DNA of 64,000 nt from Terriglobales bacterium (GCA_035764005.1 DASTZZ010000124.1:1-64000); one strand, 5' to 3'. Positions 34,643 to 43,776 are shown, numbered from the stretch's first letter. The notes: generated by a model not told the origin, from the sequence alone. A program made the numbers and translations.

Positions 34643-36466
34643 CTACTGATTGCTCAGAATCTGCTTGCCGGATACTTCCGCGAAGACGCGGGGATCATTT
34701 CCCAGAATAGACCTGACTTTGTCACTGTCGTCCGCGGTCACGAAGAGGAATACGCGATGTGGGCCGCTCCATTCCCTCAGTAGATCTTGACTGTTCAGGA
34801 ATATGTGTGGAGCGTCAGGATATTTGGATCCCCAGAGCAGGGAAGTGCTTCGTCCATTCACGAGCAGCACCTGTCGCTGAAGGTAAAAAGTCAGTGAAGA
34901 CCCATATGCCTGGTCGCCGTAAATCATTACCTCGTCTCCTGGACGAAGCTCGCGCTGGATGTCGCGCGCAAGAATCCGCGAAGACATGAACGGACCAAAA
35001 CGAACCAGCGCAATATGTGCGGCGAATAGAAACGTGGCCGAGCTGATGGCGAGCGTCCAAACCGCAGTTCGTGATGAGCGGCGATGAATGATCAAGGCGA
35101 ACAGCGGGCCGAGCAGCAGAGCGAAAGCAGCGAGCAACGCTGGGAGACGCAAACCGGCAAACGCCGCCCCAGTCAGATCGAAGAACTTGGACATTGAGAG
35201 CGTGTTATCGGCGACGCGGCGGTCGGCGAGGACTGCTCCCAAATCTGGTGGTACCGGCAGATGCCGCGAAGACCACACACCCGCAATCAACGCCACGCCC
35301 GCTGCAGTTCCCAGAACGGAAAGCATTGCGTACGCGACCGTGCTCCAGCGACTGCGAATGCGCTCGGAACTCAGGGCGTCGGCGGCGAGCAGGAGCAACG
35401 GTAAATAGGCAGGGAATGTGTAGTACTCCTGATTGGTCGAGATCGCGAAGAAGACCAGAATCAGGCCCGACCACACGAGGCAGATCATGCGCGTGCGATC
35501 TGCGAAGGTCCATTCAGTAGGAGCGCGCTCTTTTGCGCGCTGTCGCAAGTTCTCGACTACGCGTGCGAGGAAGAGACTCCACGGAAACAGCCACACAAAG
35601 TGCAAAGTCCAGTAGGCGATTGCCGGCAGCTTGTTATAGTCCTTCGGATACCGCTTGCCCAGGAATCGCAGCACGTGCTCGTTGATGAAATAAAACCAGA
35701 AGAATCCCGTGTTGCGGACGCCGGCGAGTATATGCCAGGGCGCTGCGATTAATAAGAACAGCAACGTGCCGGTGAACAGATGAAATTCGCGCCAGCGCTT
35801 CCACTCGCCGGTCACGAGTAGATACGCGATCAGAGTTCCGCCTACGAAGATGATCGCGACCAATCCCTTCGCGAGAACAGCCAGTGCTAAACACACGTAA
35901 GCTGCATACCAAAGCCGCGACCTGTTTCCGCGCTCCAGCGCCAACACGGAAAAATACAGCGCTCCCGCGATCATGAGTGCCAGCAACGCTTCGGGAATCA
36001 GAATGCGCGTAAAGAGATAAAACCCGATCGCCGTCACTACAAACAGCGCAGCATAGATACTCGCCCGTACGCCAAAAGCTCGTCGGGACCAGTCCGCAGC
36101 GAGCAGCGTTAATAAAAAGATCGTGATCGCCGTCGGAAGTCGAGTTGATGTCTCATTAACCCCGAACAGTTCATAGCACGAGGCGACGAGCCAATATGGG
36201 AGTGGAGGCTTCTCCAAGTAACGAATGCCATCGACATGCAGCGTCACCCAGTCATGAGTCGCCACCATTTCTCGCGCGGCTTCCGCATGCGTGGCGTCAG
36301 CGTCGTCGAAGATTGCAGGCGAGGAGAGAGAGCCTAGATAAACGAAGCAGAAGATAAGAAAAACCGCCAACCACGCCGGCCAGTAGCGGCGAAGAACTTC
36401 AGGCCATGTATTGGCAGAGACCTGCGGCGGACGCAGTTCGATTATGGGTGGGGGAGCTATTGCCAA
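34643..36466 (-). CDS. GT39/ArnT-like polyprenyl-linked sugar transferase
   Basis: A 607-residue integral membrane glycosyltransferase with about ten or more helices. The large first periplasmic loop has the GT-C signature around DDADATHAEAAREMVATHDW (the Asp is expected to be catalytic) and YLEKPPLPYW. It should move a sugar from an undecaprenyl or dolichol-like carrier to a lipid or protein. The C-terminal periplasmic domain (about 450-600) contains LRPGDEVMIYGDQAYGSSLT. Acceptor is unknown. It lies four bases after the end of yggX on the same strand, suggesting read-through. Confidence 0.88.
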   Translation of the reverse strand: MAIAPPPIIELRPPQVSANTWPEVLRRYWPAWLAVFLIFCFVYLGSLSSPAIFDDADATHAEAAREMVATHDWVTLHVDGIRYLEKPPLPYWLVASCYELFGVNETSTRLPTAITIFLLTLLAADWSRRAFGVRASIYAALFVVTAIGFYLFTRILIPEALLALMIAGALYFSVLALERGNRSRLWYAAYVCLALAVLAKGLVAIIFVGGTLIAYLLVTGEWKRWREFHLFTGTLLFLLIAAPWHILAGVRNTGFFWFYFINEHVLRFLGKRYPKDYNKLPAIAYWTLHFVWLFPWSLFLARVVENLRQRAKERAPTEWTFADRTRMICLVWSGLILVFFAISTNQEYYTFPAYLPLLLLAADALSSERIRSRWSTVAYAMLSVLGTAAGVALIAGVWSSRHLPVPPDLGAVLADRRVADNTLSMSKFFDLTGAAFAGLRLPALLAAFALLLGPLFALIIHRRSSRTAVWTLAISSATFLFAAHIALVRFGPFMSSRILARDIQRELRPGDEVMIYGDQAYGSSLTFYLQRQVLLVNGRSTSLLWGSKYPDAPHIFLNSQDLLREWSGPHRVFLFVTADDSDKVRSILGNDPRVFAEVSGKQILSNQ

Positions 36467-36469
36467 GTT

Positions 36470-36742
36470 CTATCTTGAAGGCGGGACGTATTCTTGCGGC
36501 AATTGGGAACCTTCGCCGAAGAAGTACGCCTGCAGTTGCTGCGCCAGAAATTCCTGCGCTTCTCTCTTCCAGGGCTGCAGCCGGTATTCGTTCATCAACA
36601 TCTTCTGGTGCTCGCCCCAATCAGCCCACGCTTGCTTCGAGACATTCTCGTAAATCTTTTGGCCGAGTTCGTTGTCGAAAGGCGGTTCGTCGAGGCCCTG
36701 CATCTCCCGGCCATACTTCACGCACCGCACCATATGTGCCAT
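36470..36742 (-). CDS. yggX: Probable Fe(2+)-trafficking protein YggX
   Basis: A 90-residue YggX-like protein, thought to protect iron-sulfur clusters and handle Fe(II). The N-terminus VRCVKYGREMQGLDEPPF has the conserved single Cys of the family, followed by NVSKQAWADWGEHQKMLMNE and FFGEGSQLPQEYVPP. Length and order match the family. The start is at 36742. The four-base spacing to the glycosyltransferase gene downstream suggests one operon, though their functions are not obviously related. Confidence 0.93.
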   Translation of the reverse strand: MAHMVRCVKYGREMQGLDEPPFDNELGQKIYENVSKQAWADWGEHQKMLMNEYRLQPWKREAQEFLAQQLQAYFFGEGSQLPQEYVPPSR

Positions 36743-36798
36743 GTGCTTCTACTCTCCTCCGTGGCTAAACAAACGATTTTACAAGAACCGGGCAAGAG

Positions 36799-36884
36799 CG
36801 AACACGAAGGTCACGGAGGCAAAGCAGGAGGTCACAAAGCTGCTTCGTGACCTTACTGCTCTACCTTCGCCACCTTCGTGTTTG
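36799..36884. repeat. Hairpin repeat element, CGAACACGAAGG type, copy 1
   Basis: Left arm CGAACACGAAGGTCACGGAG (from 36799) and right arm CACCTTCGTGTTTG (near 36871-36884) are inverted copies, with internal tandem-like GGTCAC/GTGACC pieces. The right arm overlaps the last codons of the RNase R gene, which ends at 36861 on the minus strand. Confidence 0.6.
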
Positions 36885-39362
36885 CCTCTTGGTTTTTCGT
36901 TCTTCTTCCGCAATCGCGAACTGCAGCTTCCGCTGAACACGATCAATCCGGTCAAGAATGACCTGCGCGCGATCGCCGATTGAGTACGCATGCCCAGAGC
37001 GGTCGCCGATAATCTGCCGCGTGTTTTCGCGGTAGGTGTAGCGATCGTCCGAGAGTGATCCGATTGGCACTAAACCTTCGACGAAGAGATCCTCGATCTC
37101 CACGAACAGGCCGTACTTGGTCACGCTCACGATAAGCGCCGGAAACTCGTCGCCGATTTTGTTCTGCATGAACTTGATCTTTTTCCATTCGATCAGCTCG
37201 CGTTCGGCCTCGTCGGCTCGGCGCTCAGTCATGCTGGAGCCGATGGCGATGTCGTGGAGTGCATCGAGCGGAATAATTTCGGTTGGCTGCTTCTTTTGTT
37301 TTTCATCCTCTTCTCTGCGCTTCGACCAGGGCGAGGCATTTTCGCTTGAGTGGGAAACACCCGGGCGAGGGCGCCCGGCTCCACGTTGTCCATCGTGTCC
37401 ACTTCGTCCACTGTGTCCATCCATCTTGTCGTTGAGCACAGCTTTCAGAATGCGGTGAACAATCAAATCGGGGTAGCGGCGAATGGGCGAGGTGAAGTGC
37501 GTGTACGTGGGCGCGGCCAGCGCGAAGTGGCCTTCGTTCTGTTCTGAGTAGCGCGCCTGCTTGAGCGAGCGCAACATCAGGTAAGAAAGAATTCGCTCCT
37601 CCGGCTTGCCTGCGATCTTCTCCGTGAGCTTCTGGTACATACGCGGCGTTATGTGTACCTCTTCGGGAATTTCGTGTTGCCGAGGATTGCGTCCACTGCC
37701 GTGGCGCTCACGCCGTTCTCCGCGGGTTTGAAATCGCCGCACAGGCAACGACACGCCGAGCGAATACCCAAAAGCGGCCGCTAGCAGTTCGAAGTCATAA
37801 ACCTTCTTTGCATCAGGCTTCTCGTGAATGCGATATAGCGAAGCGATGTCATGGCTTTCGAGATATCCCGCGACACATTCGTTCGCAGCAAGCATGAACT
37901 CTTCGATGATGCGATGCGAGAATTTGCGTTCTGAGCGTGTAACGCCGCGCATGAGTCCGGCTTCGTCAAACTCGATCACGGGCTCAGGCATGTCGAAATC
38001 GATGGAGCCGCGCTTCTCGCGCTTGCGATTGAGGATCTTCGCCAGCTCCTCCATGCGCTGAAACTCGCTTACTAGATGCGCGTATTGTTTGCGCATGCTC
38101 GGATCGCCGTCGAGGATCGCCTGCACTTCGTTGTAGGTCATGCGAGCAGCGGAGCGGATCACGCCTTCGTGCAATTCGTAGCCGACGATCTCGCCGGCAT
38201 GATCGATCTCCATGATGCAGGAGAGCACCAGCCGCTCGACCTGCGGACGCAGGCTGCACATATCGGTCGAGAGCTCCAGCGGAAGCATCGGCACGGCCCG
38301 ATCTGGGAAGTAAACCGAGGTTCCTCGTAGCCCCGCTTCGGCGTCGATAGCCGAGCCGTCGGTCACGTAATGAGCGACATCCGCAATGTGCACCTGCAGC
38401 TCGTAATTGCCGTTTTCCAGTTTGCGGACGAGCACAGCGTCGTCAAAGTCGCGCGCAGTCTCGCCGTCGATGGTCACAATCGGTAGATCGCGATAATCCT
38501 TGCGCCGCGTGACCTCGCGTCGATCCAATACGGCCGTGAACCCCTCAGCCTCCTCCAACACCTCGGCGGGAAAAACATGAGGGATATGGTGCTTGCGAAT
38601 GACGATCTCGACATCCACGCCGAAATCATCTTCGTAACCGAGCACCTCAATGACTTTTCCGCGCGCATTCTGCGTACCTGAAGGCCATTGAATTACCTCG
38701 ACATCGACGACCATGTCTTCGAGATCGGAGTGCTGAGTACGTCGGGATTCTTTGCCGATTACGCGATGCCGCGACTCGCGGCCGGGTGCGGGTGGTGAGG
38801 GAGCATGGCCCGCCCTAGCTGTAGATTCGGGAATCTCCATCCCGCGCGGAATCATGATCGGATCAGCAAGCTTGTCGTCCATAGGTTGGACGTAGTTGTA
38901 ACGGTCGCCGTAATGAAACGTTCCGACCACCGTCGGATGTGCCCGGCCCATCACCTTGATGATCACCCCTTCGACGCGGCCGTCTCCGCGACTTGATCCG
39001 AGTTCGACGAGGACAGAGTCGCCGCTCATCGCGGCGTTCATGTCCCGCGGAGATATATAGATGTCGCCCTGAATCCGGTCGCGCACTGCCGGATCGCGCG
39101 GGCGCACGAAGCCATAGCCGTCCCGATGAACGGACAATTCCCCGGCAACCAGGTTCTTCTTCGCTGCGGCGGTCGGCAGACCAAAGCGGTCCCGTCCGGT
39201 GCTCACAAGCTCACCCCGGTCAACCAGCTTATGCAGTCGATGTTCCAGATCGCGCCGTTCGGATCCGCCGCTCAGGCGAAGCTCGCGGACGAGTTGCTTG
39301 AATCCGGCAGCCTGGTTCGGCTGTCGCGCGATGCGCGCGAGAATCTCGCGATCAGTGGCCAT
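36861..39362 (-). CDS. rnr: Ribonuclease R with Arg/Gly-rich insertions
   Basis: An 833-residue 3'-5' exoribonuclease of the RNase II/R family. N-terminal winged-helix and cold-shock domains occupy about 1-200, then the RNB catalytic domain (TIDGETARDFDDAVLVRKLE, SIDFDMPEPVIEFDEAGLMR, GHFALAAPTYTHFTSPIRRY). A C-terminal S1 domain begins FPALIVSVTKYGLFVEIEDL. Three stretches are unlike the family: about 184-217 (ARAGHAPSPPAPGRESRHR), 539-562 (RGERRERHGSGRNPRQHE) and 644-696 (GHSGRSGHDGQRGAGRPRPG). The start is ATG 39362; upstream codons give a poor N-terminus. TACAAT (39369-39374, minus strand) ends six bases before the ATG, which suggests a leaderless mRNA. The last residues (KRQTRRWRR) are encoded within a repeat arm. 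Confidence 0.93.
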   Translation of the reverse strand: MATDREILARIARQPNQAAGFKQLVRELRLSGGSERRDLEHRLHKLVDRGELVSTGRDRFGLPTAAAKKNLVAGELSVHRDGYGFVRPRDPAVRDRIQGDIYISPRDMNAAMSGDSVLVELGSSRGDGRVEGVIIKVMGRAHPTVVGTFHYGDRYNYVQPMDDKLADPIMIPRGMEIPESTARAGHAPSPPAPGRESRHRVIGKESRRTQHSDLEDMVVDVEVIQWPSGTQNARGKVIEVLGYEDDFGVDVEIVIRKHHIPHVFPAEVLEEAEGFTAVLDRREVTRRKDYRDLPIVTIDGETARDFDDAVLVRKLENGNYELQVHIADVAHYVTDGSAIDAEAGLRGTSVYFPDRAVPMLPLELSTDMCSLRPQVERLVLSCIMEIDHAGEIVGYELHEGVIRSAARMTYNEVQAILDGDPSMRKQYAHLVSEFQRMEELAKILNRKREKRGSIDFDMPEPVIEFDEAGLMRGVTRSERKFSHRIIEEFMLAANECVAGYLESHDIASLYRIHEKPDAKKVYDFELLAAAFGYSLGVSLPVRRFQTRGERRERHGSGRNPRQHEIPEEVHITPRMYQKLTEKIAGKPEERILSYLMLRSLKQARYSEQNEGHFALAAPTYTHFTSPIRRYPDLIVHRILKAVLNDKMDGHSGRSGHDGQRGAGRPRPGVSHSSENASPWSKRREEDEKQKKQPTEIIPLDALHDIAIGSSMTERRADEAERELIEWKKIKFMQNKIGDEFPALIVSVTKYGLFVEIEDLFVEGLVPIGSLSDDRYTYRENTRQIIGDRSGHAYSIGDRAQVILDRIDRVQRKLQFAIAEEERKTKRQTRRWRR

Positions 39363-39368
39363 ATCGGG

Positions 39369-39374
39369 ATTGTA
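39369..39374 (-). promoter_or_regulatory. -10 box placed for leaderless transcription of rnr
   Basis: TACAAT lies six bases before the ATG, so transcription should start at the ATG itself. No Shine-Dalgarno is seen. The -35 region is weak (no TTGACA). Confidence 0.4.
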
Positions 39375-39542
39375 CGAAAACCTCTTTGTTGGCGACTTGT
39401 GTGCACGCTGACACAGCCGTGTACCGGCAGAAACGCGCTGCTGCTCACGATTGCGCACTAAGTCGCGTGAAATCAATGCAGGTCATCTTGGAAGACGCCT
39501 TGCAATTCTGTGGGCGACTGCGCAAGCAGCGGAGGTGACAAC

Positions 39543-40589
39543 GTGAAACACTTCAACCGGATCTCTTCAACTTCAATGAACGTCGCGGCCAATGCGGTGA
39601 CGCGCGTCGTTCCCAGCGGCAAAGCAGTGATTGCCCCATTCGCTGCCTTGCTGATTACCGCCTTCGCCCTCGGCACTGCCGGGTGCGGAAAAAGTAAGAG
39701 CAACAACCAAAGCGCGAACCAGAGCCAGCCGGTTCCACAGAGCGTTTCTAACCAGAACCTCGCGGAGACAACGCCGAGCGCGATCCGGGCCGCGGTGAAC
39801 CAGCCTGAAACGGGAAAGAAGATCTCGGTGAAAGGTCCCGTCAGGAGAGCGTCGGTTCGGACCTTCAAGGACTCTGACTCCGGAGTTTCTTTCCTCTATC
39901 CGCGCAAAGCCGTGCTGAAGGCCGGCGAGAAAGCTGAGAAGGATTCAACTTCGCAGGATCGCTTGCCGATGAGCTACGTAGGTCCGGGCGGGTCAACCCT
40001 CGCGGCGATCGAATTACCGAGCAACAAGAAAGATGAACTGGGCGATCTATTTCTTCTAAACGTGAATCAGGAGCTGACTGCCGATCAGTGCAGCCAGTTC
40101 CCTGGCGATTCCCAAACCGGTTCGGACGAGTTGCAAACCGACGGCTCCGCCAATCAACAGCCAGTGTTTGTGCCAGGAGTGAAGACTAGCTTTCGCGGCG
40201 TGGAGTACTCCGAACTTGATAAGCAGAACGACCAGACCCTAATCCGCTACTATCATCGCTTCGTGCCGGGAGCGTCGGCCGACAAAGGCGTTTGCTACGA
40301 GTTCGGCATGTTGGTGAATGCTGAACCAAAGCAGGATGTCAATGTTGTATCAAACTCCGAGCACAAGGATCTGTTCACTAAGCTGGAGAGAATTCTGGCT
40401 ACGGTGAAGATCGAGCCCAAAAACGAGAATGACATAGTAGAGACCGCCAAGATCGAAGCCGGCGAAAAGAAGGATGCGGTTGAAGCCGCAAAGGCCGATT
40501 CTGTGACTACCACCGATTCGTCAGTGAAAGCCGATGAACATACGGCAGAAACTGCGAAGGCGATCGTCAAAGATGAGAACCCGCGCTAG
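39543..40589 (+). CDS. Hypothetical lipoprotein, 348 aa
   Basis: No family recognised. The start is GTG 39543, preceded by GGAGGTGACAAC. The N-terminal hydrophobic segment (APFAALLITAFALGTAGC) ends in a lipobox, so the protein should be lipid-anchored. The mature part starts with a Ser/Asn/Gln-rich linker. A compact domain follows at about 95-290: FKDSDSGVSFLYPRKAVLKA, SYVGPGGSTLAAIELPSNKK and IRYYHRFVPGASADKGVCYE. The C-terminus is charged, with repeats of ETAKIEAGEKKDAVEAAKAD. Divergent from rnr. Function unknown. Confidence 0.78.
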   Translation: MKHFNRISSTSMNVAANAVTRVVPSGKAVIAPFAALLITAFALGTAGCGKSKSNNQSANQSQPVPQSVSNQNLAETTPSAIRAAVNQPETGKKISVKGPVRRASVRTFKDSDSGVSFLYPRKAVLKAGEKAEKDSTSQDRLPMSYVGPGGSTLAAIELPSNKKDELGDLFLLNVNQELTADQCSQFPGDSQTGSDELQTDGSANQQPVFVPGVKTSFRGVEYSELDKQNDQTLIRYYHRFVPGASADKGVCYEFGMLVNAEPKQDVNVVSNSEHKDLFTKLERILATVKIEPKNENDIVETAKIEAGEKKDAVEAAKADSVTTTDSSVKADEHTAETAKAIVKDENPR

Positions 40590-40599
40590 CTTTACTTGA

Positions 40600-40628
40600 A
40601 CAGAGGCCAGAGTGGGTCTGGCCTCTGT
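40600..40628 (+). terminator. Hairpin after the lipoprotein gene
   Basis: ACAGAGGCCAG (40600-40610) and CTGGCCTCTGT (40618-40628) are exact inverted copies with a seven-base loop. No T-run follows, so it is only a likely terminator. Confidence 0.5.
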
Positions 40629-40692
40629 ACATCCTGCTACAAGCCTTCAGTCATCTTGTAAAAGAACAGCGGTTCGCGCATAACAGAGAGCC

Positions 40693-41550
40693 ATGCCGGC
40701 CGTGCTCCAGGACGAGTTGTCGCTGAAGCGCAACGCAGCGTTTCGTCGCCCAAGCTTTGGCCGTCGGAGCACCCTGCAAATCATCCTTGTCGCCACATTC
40801 TTCTTCTCGACAGACGCTCTAAAGGAGCTCTCTGCACAATCCTTCGGTCCTGGTTTGAGAACGGCGGAAACGATCGAGCCACCCATTCCGACGTCCGCAG
40901 TCGCCAACAGTCGCAGTTGCGATCGTCTTGCGCATCTCTCCGGGCAATTGCAAAGCCGAATCGAAAGTGAGGATCTCTGGCACAGGCCGCCGTTGACTCC
41001 GAGCGGCAAGTTTCGACTGGCGCTCAGGAACTTTTCCGACCCTGTAAATATCGGCGGTACAGCCCTTGATTCCGAGATCTCGAATCTCACCAGCAGTCCA
41101 ACGTCTGCCTTTGGGACCGGCTGGACCGGCTTCGGAAAGCGATTTGGCATGTCGATGGCGGACGATGGGCTGAATGAATTCTTTTCGACGTTTCTGGTTT
41201 CGTCGCTCGCGCGCCAGGACCCACACTATCACCGCGATCCCGGATCGAGCACGACCAGGCGCATCTTCTACGCGCTTTCGCGAGTCGTCGTCGCACGTTC
41301 CGATTTTGGGAAACCGATGTTCAACTATGCAGAGTTCGTGGGCACGACTTCTTCAGCCCTGCTCGAAACCACTTATCACTTCGAGCGCGACGAGAGCCCA
41401 GGAGCGATCTCGAGCCGGATCTTCGTGAGCATCGGCTCGGACGCGGCGTGGAACCTCATGAACGAGTTCCTGCCGGACGTTGCCAAGCACGTGAACCCAC
41501 GGTTTTTCTTCCTCCGCAGGCTGGCGGAGAAAGCGGCGAAGCAAAACTAA
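40693..41550 (+). CDS. Exported hypothetical protein, 285 aa
   Basis: No named family. A membrane or signal segment at about 27-48 (LQIILVATFFFSTDALKELS) follows a basic N-terminus. The mature part contains PPLTPSGKFRLALRNFSDPV, GTGWTGFGKRFGMSMADDGL and FFSTFLVSSLARQDPHYHRD, then FGKPMFNYAEFVGTTSSALL. It looks like an outer-membrane- or envelope-associated protein of a type often seen in acidobacteria. It is on the same strand as the lipoprotein gene, separated by a hairpin. Function unknown. Confidence 0.72.
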   Translation: MPAVLQDELSLKRNAAFRRPSFGRRSTLQIILVATFFFSTDALKELSAQSFGPGLRTAETIEPPIPTSAVANSRSCDRLAHLSGQLQSRIESEDLWHRPPLTPSGKFRLALRNFSDPVNIGGTALDSEISNLTSSPTSAFGTGWTGFGKRFGMSMADDGLNEFFSTFLVSSLARQDPHYHRDPGSSTTRRIFYALSRVVVARSDFGKPMFNYAEFVGTTSSALLETTYHFERDESPGAISSRIFVSIGSDAAWNLMNEFLPDVAKHVNPRFFFLRRLAEKAAKQN

Positions 41551-41777
41551 ACTGTCCACAGTGTCCACGAAGTCCATTTAGATCGGCATGATCTTGTTTA
41601 GCTCCGCCGTGGTGACGCGTTGCACGAGAAAGTGGGACTCGCCTGTTGCTTTCACCTCGCACGATGTCGAGCAAACCGCTCATACCGAGCATTCGTCCCG
41701 TCCGCCTCGTCACAAAAGCGATGCAATTGTGGAAAAGCTCCTTAGCATTTTGAGTGGAGTGGGTGAGGGATGCGAGC

Positions 41778-42245
41778 GTGAAGGTATTTAGGTTCTTGGT
41801 GGTATTCGCGGCGGCGGGACTGTGTGCGTGCGGAAATTATTCTTCCTCTATGCCCGGGGCCAATCAGACGGCAATTGTAACCGGCACGTGGAATGCGGTT
41901 TTTGCTGCAGGATCGACGATGCCGAGCACAACACTGACTATTGATTTTAGTCAGAATGGGAATTCACTGAGTGGGATGGTGACGGCCGTGAATAATCCGT
42001 CCGGTTCATGTTTCCCGGCGATCGCCGCGACAGGCACAAGCTTCACCGTTACTGGGCAAGTTACTTCAGCGGCAAGTTCGAACTTGACCGTGTCAGTAGG
42101 TTTTGTTTCGGGATCATCAAACGGCACCCTTATGGGGACCGGAAGTTTGGCTTACTTGAGCACCAGCGCGAACGGTACTTTTAGCTTTCCCGCCGGAGCA
42201 TCCGGATGTACCAGCGGTACATTTACGATGACCAAGGTTGGTTGA
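41778..42245 (+). CDS. Small lipoprotein, 155 aa
   Basis: A GTG start at 41778 (GAGGGA upstream) gives a lipoprotein signal ending in LCAC, with lipid attachment expected at the second Cys. The mature protein is Ser/Thr/Gly-rich and beta-strand-like: VTGTWNAVFAAGSTMPSTTL, FSQNGNSLSGMVTAVNNPSG and SGCTSGTFTMTKVG. Such lipocalin-like or beta-sandwich lipoproteins are frequent in acidobacteria, with no assigned function. It is convergent with the tryptophan dioxygenase gene. Confidence 0.72.
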   Translation: MKVFRFLVVFAAAGLCACGNYSSSMPGANQTAIVTGTWNAVFAAGSTMPSTTLTIDFSQNGNSLSGMVTAVNNPSGSCFPAIAATGTSFTVTGQVTSAASSNLTVSVGFVSGSSNGTLMGTGSLAYLSTSANGTFSFPAGASGCTSGTFTMTKVG

Positions 42246-42269
42246 GCATCACGTCATTACTGTAGACAA

Positions 42270-43076
42270 TCAGGCACGTGGTCCTTGTGCTCTTCCATGC
42301 CCCTGCCCTTTCATCTGGGTCTTCGCGTTCACACGTGAGGTGATTTCGTTTCTTACTTCCCACAATTCGCGGTAGAGCACGTGTTGTTGACGTTGCCGTA
42401 GTATGTCGACTGGACGTCCGGTGGTGCCTAGGACGTCCCCTCCAATGATGCGGTGGGCGAGCTTCATGTGATGAAACCGGAAGAGCTGCATGCGTTCATC
42501 GAAATCCAGCAGCTTTTCGGCGACTTCGTGCAGCGTCAAGAACTCAGCGCTGCGGCGATAGAGTTCTTCGGCGCCAAGACCCGCACGGTCAAGTTGATCG
42601 AAAAATGCCGCTCCCAACCTGGGAGCGAGATGCAGAAGAGAAAGAAAGCCCGGAGAATCGAGACCGCTGCCGTGACCGAGTCCGGCGCGGATTACGTGGT
42701 ACTCGTATGGCGTGAGTGTCTCGAGAACATTGAGCAGATCGATCGCTCGATCCAACAGACGAAACGACCGATCCATCAGCTTGATTGCACGAGTGTAGTC
42801 AGCGGCGACAATCGATTCGCGCGCACGATCAAGCTCATTCGCGGTGCCCTTCAGAATCAGCTCCGACGCCTGATGCACAACCTGGAACATCAACTCGTCG
42901 GCATGTGAGCGTTCGTCCGGAGGTTTTTGCAGCGACAGCAGTTCGTCGGTCCGCAGATAGCGTTCGTAGTCTGTCGCTGCCGTGCCCGGCAAAATCGGCA
43001 CACTCATCTCTCGATTTTGTGGAATGAGTGGCTGACGTTTTTTCGCGGAGCGCTGCTTCGACGGCTTCTCCGTCAA
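42270..43076 (-). CDS. kynA: Tryptophan 2,3-dioxygenase
   Basis: The heme enzyme that opens the indole ring of tryptophan to N-formylkynurenine, the first step of the kynurenine route. The 268-residue protein has the family pattern: YERYLRTDELLSLQKPPDER, ADELMFQVVHQASELILKG, and FRFHHMKLAHRIIGGDVLGT, which includes the heme-region His. An insertion-like AGLGHGSGLDSPGFLS stands in place of the usual GSGFQS segment. The proposed TTG start overlaps the ABC gene stop by four bases (TTGA), so coupled translation is likely; an internal ATG could also be used. No kynurenine-pathway partners are nearby. Confidence 0.88.
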   Translation of the reverse strand: MTEKPSKQRSAKKRQPLIPQNREMSVPILPGTAATDYERYLRTDELLSLQKPPDERSHADELMFQVVHQASELILKGTANELDRARESIVAADYTRAIKLMDRSFRLLDRAIDLLNVLETLTPYEYHVIRAGLGHGSGLDSPGFLSLLHLAPRLGAAFFDQLDRAGLGAEELYRRSAEFLTLHEVAEKLLDFDERMQLFRFHHMKLAHRIIGGDVLGTTGRPVDILRQRQQHVLYRELWEVRNEITSRVNAKTQMKGQGHGRAQGPRA

Positions 43077-43747
43077 TCGACGATCTCTCCGTCGCGCATG
43101 TGAATGATGCGATCGCCGATCGCGGCCGCGTCAGGATTGTGCGTGATCATCAACACGGTTTGTCCGAGCTCCTGGTTCGACTGCCGCAGCATATTGAGCA
43201 CGACGCTCGAATTCTTGGTGTCGAGATTGCCGGTCGGCTCATCGGCAAGGATCAGCGCTGGATGATTGATCAATGCCCGCGCCAGAGCCACGCGCTGCTG
43301 CTCGCCGCCAGAGAGCTCGCTGGGTCGATGACGAAGGCGGCCTTTCAATCCGAGCAGGCCGATAATCTTCTCGAGGTACTCATGGTTGAAGCCGCCGTTT
43401 TTACCGGCGATTTCGTGTGCGATGTGGATGTTGGTCATCGCGTCGAGCGTAGGAAGCAAATTGAATTTTTGAAAAACGAAACCGATCTTGCTCTTACGCA
43501 GCGCCGTTCGCTTCGCATCAGAAAGTTGTGCAAAATCGACGTTATCGATCAGCACGCGTCCGCTGGTTGCGCGGGTGAGACCACCGAGAATATAGAAGAG
43601 CGTCGATTTACCGCTGCCCGATGGGCCGACGATGCTGACAAACTCACCCCGTTCGACATTGAACGACACGCCCCGCAACGCCGGAACATTCACTTTCCCA
43701 ACGTGGTAAACCTTGCTGACGTTCTCGGCCTGAATAATGTGCGGCAT
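43073..43747 (-). CDS. ABC transporter ATP-binding subunit (LolD/MacB-like)
   Basis: A 224-residue ATPase of the LolD/MacB/FtsE group. Walker A is GPSGSGKST at 41-48, the Q-loop is in FVFQKFNLLPTLDAMTNIHI, the signature is LSGGEQQRVALARALINHPA and Walker B is LILADEPTGNLDT. Such subunits normally pair with a FtsX/MacB-type permease, but none is in the window next to it. It is followed by the tryptophan dioxygenase gene with a four-base overlap. The upstream spacer holds a hairpin repeat. Confidence 0.9.
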   Translation of the reverse strand: MPHIIQAENVSKVYHVGKVNVPALRGVSFNVERGEFVSIVGPSGSGKSTLFYILGGLTRATSGRVLIDNVDFAQLSDAKRTALRKSKIGFVFQKFNLLPTLDAMTNIHIAHEIAGKNGGFNHEYLEKIIGLLGLKGRLRHRPSELSGGEQQRVALARALINHPALILADEPTGNLDTKNSSVVLNMLRQSNQELGQTVLMITHNPDAAAIGDRIIHMRDGEIVD

Positions 43748-43776
43748 GGCAAATTTTCAGTTTACACGGGAACCAA

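Noticed and set aside
37380-41580. TGTCCAC tandem units as a CRISPR-like array
   Set aside because: Units are very short, few and partly inside rnr; no spacers and no cas genes.
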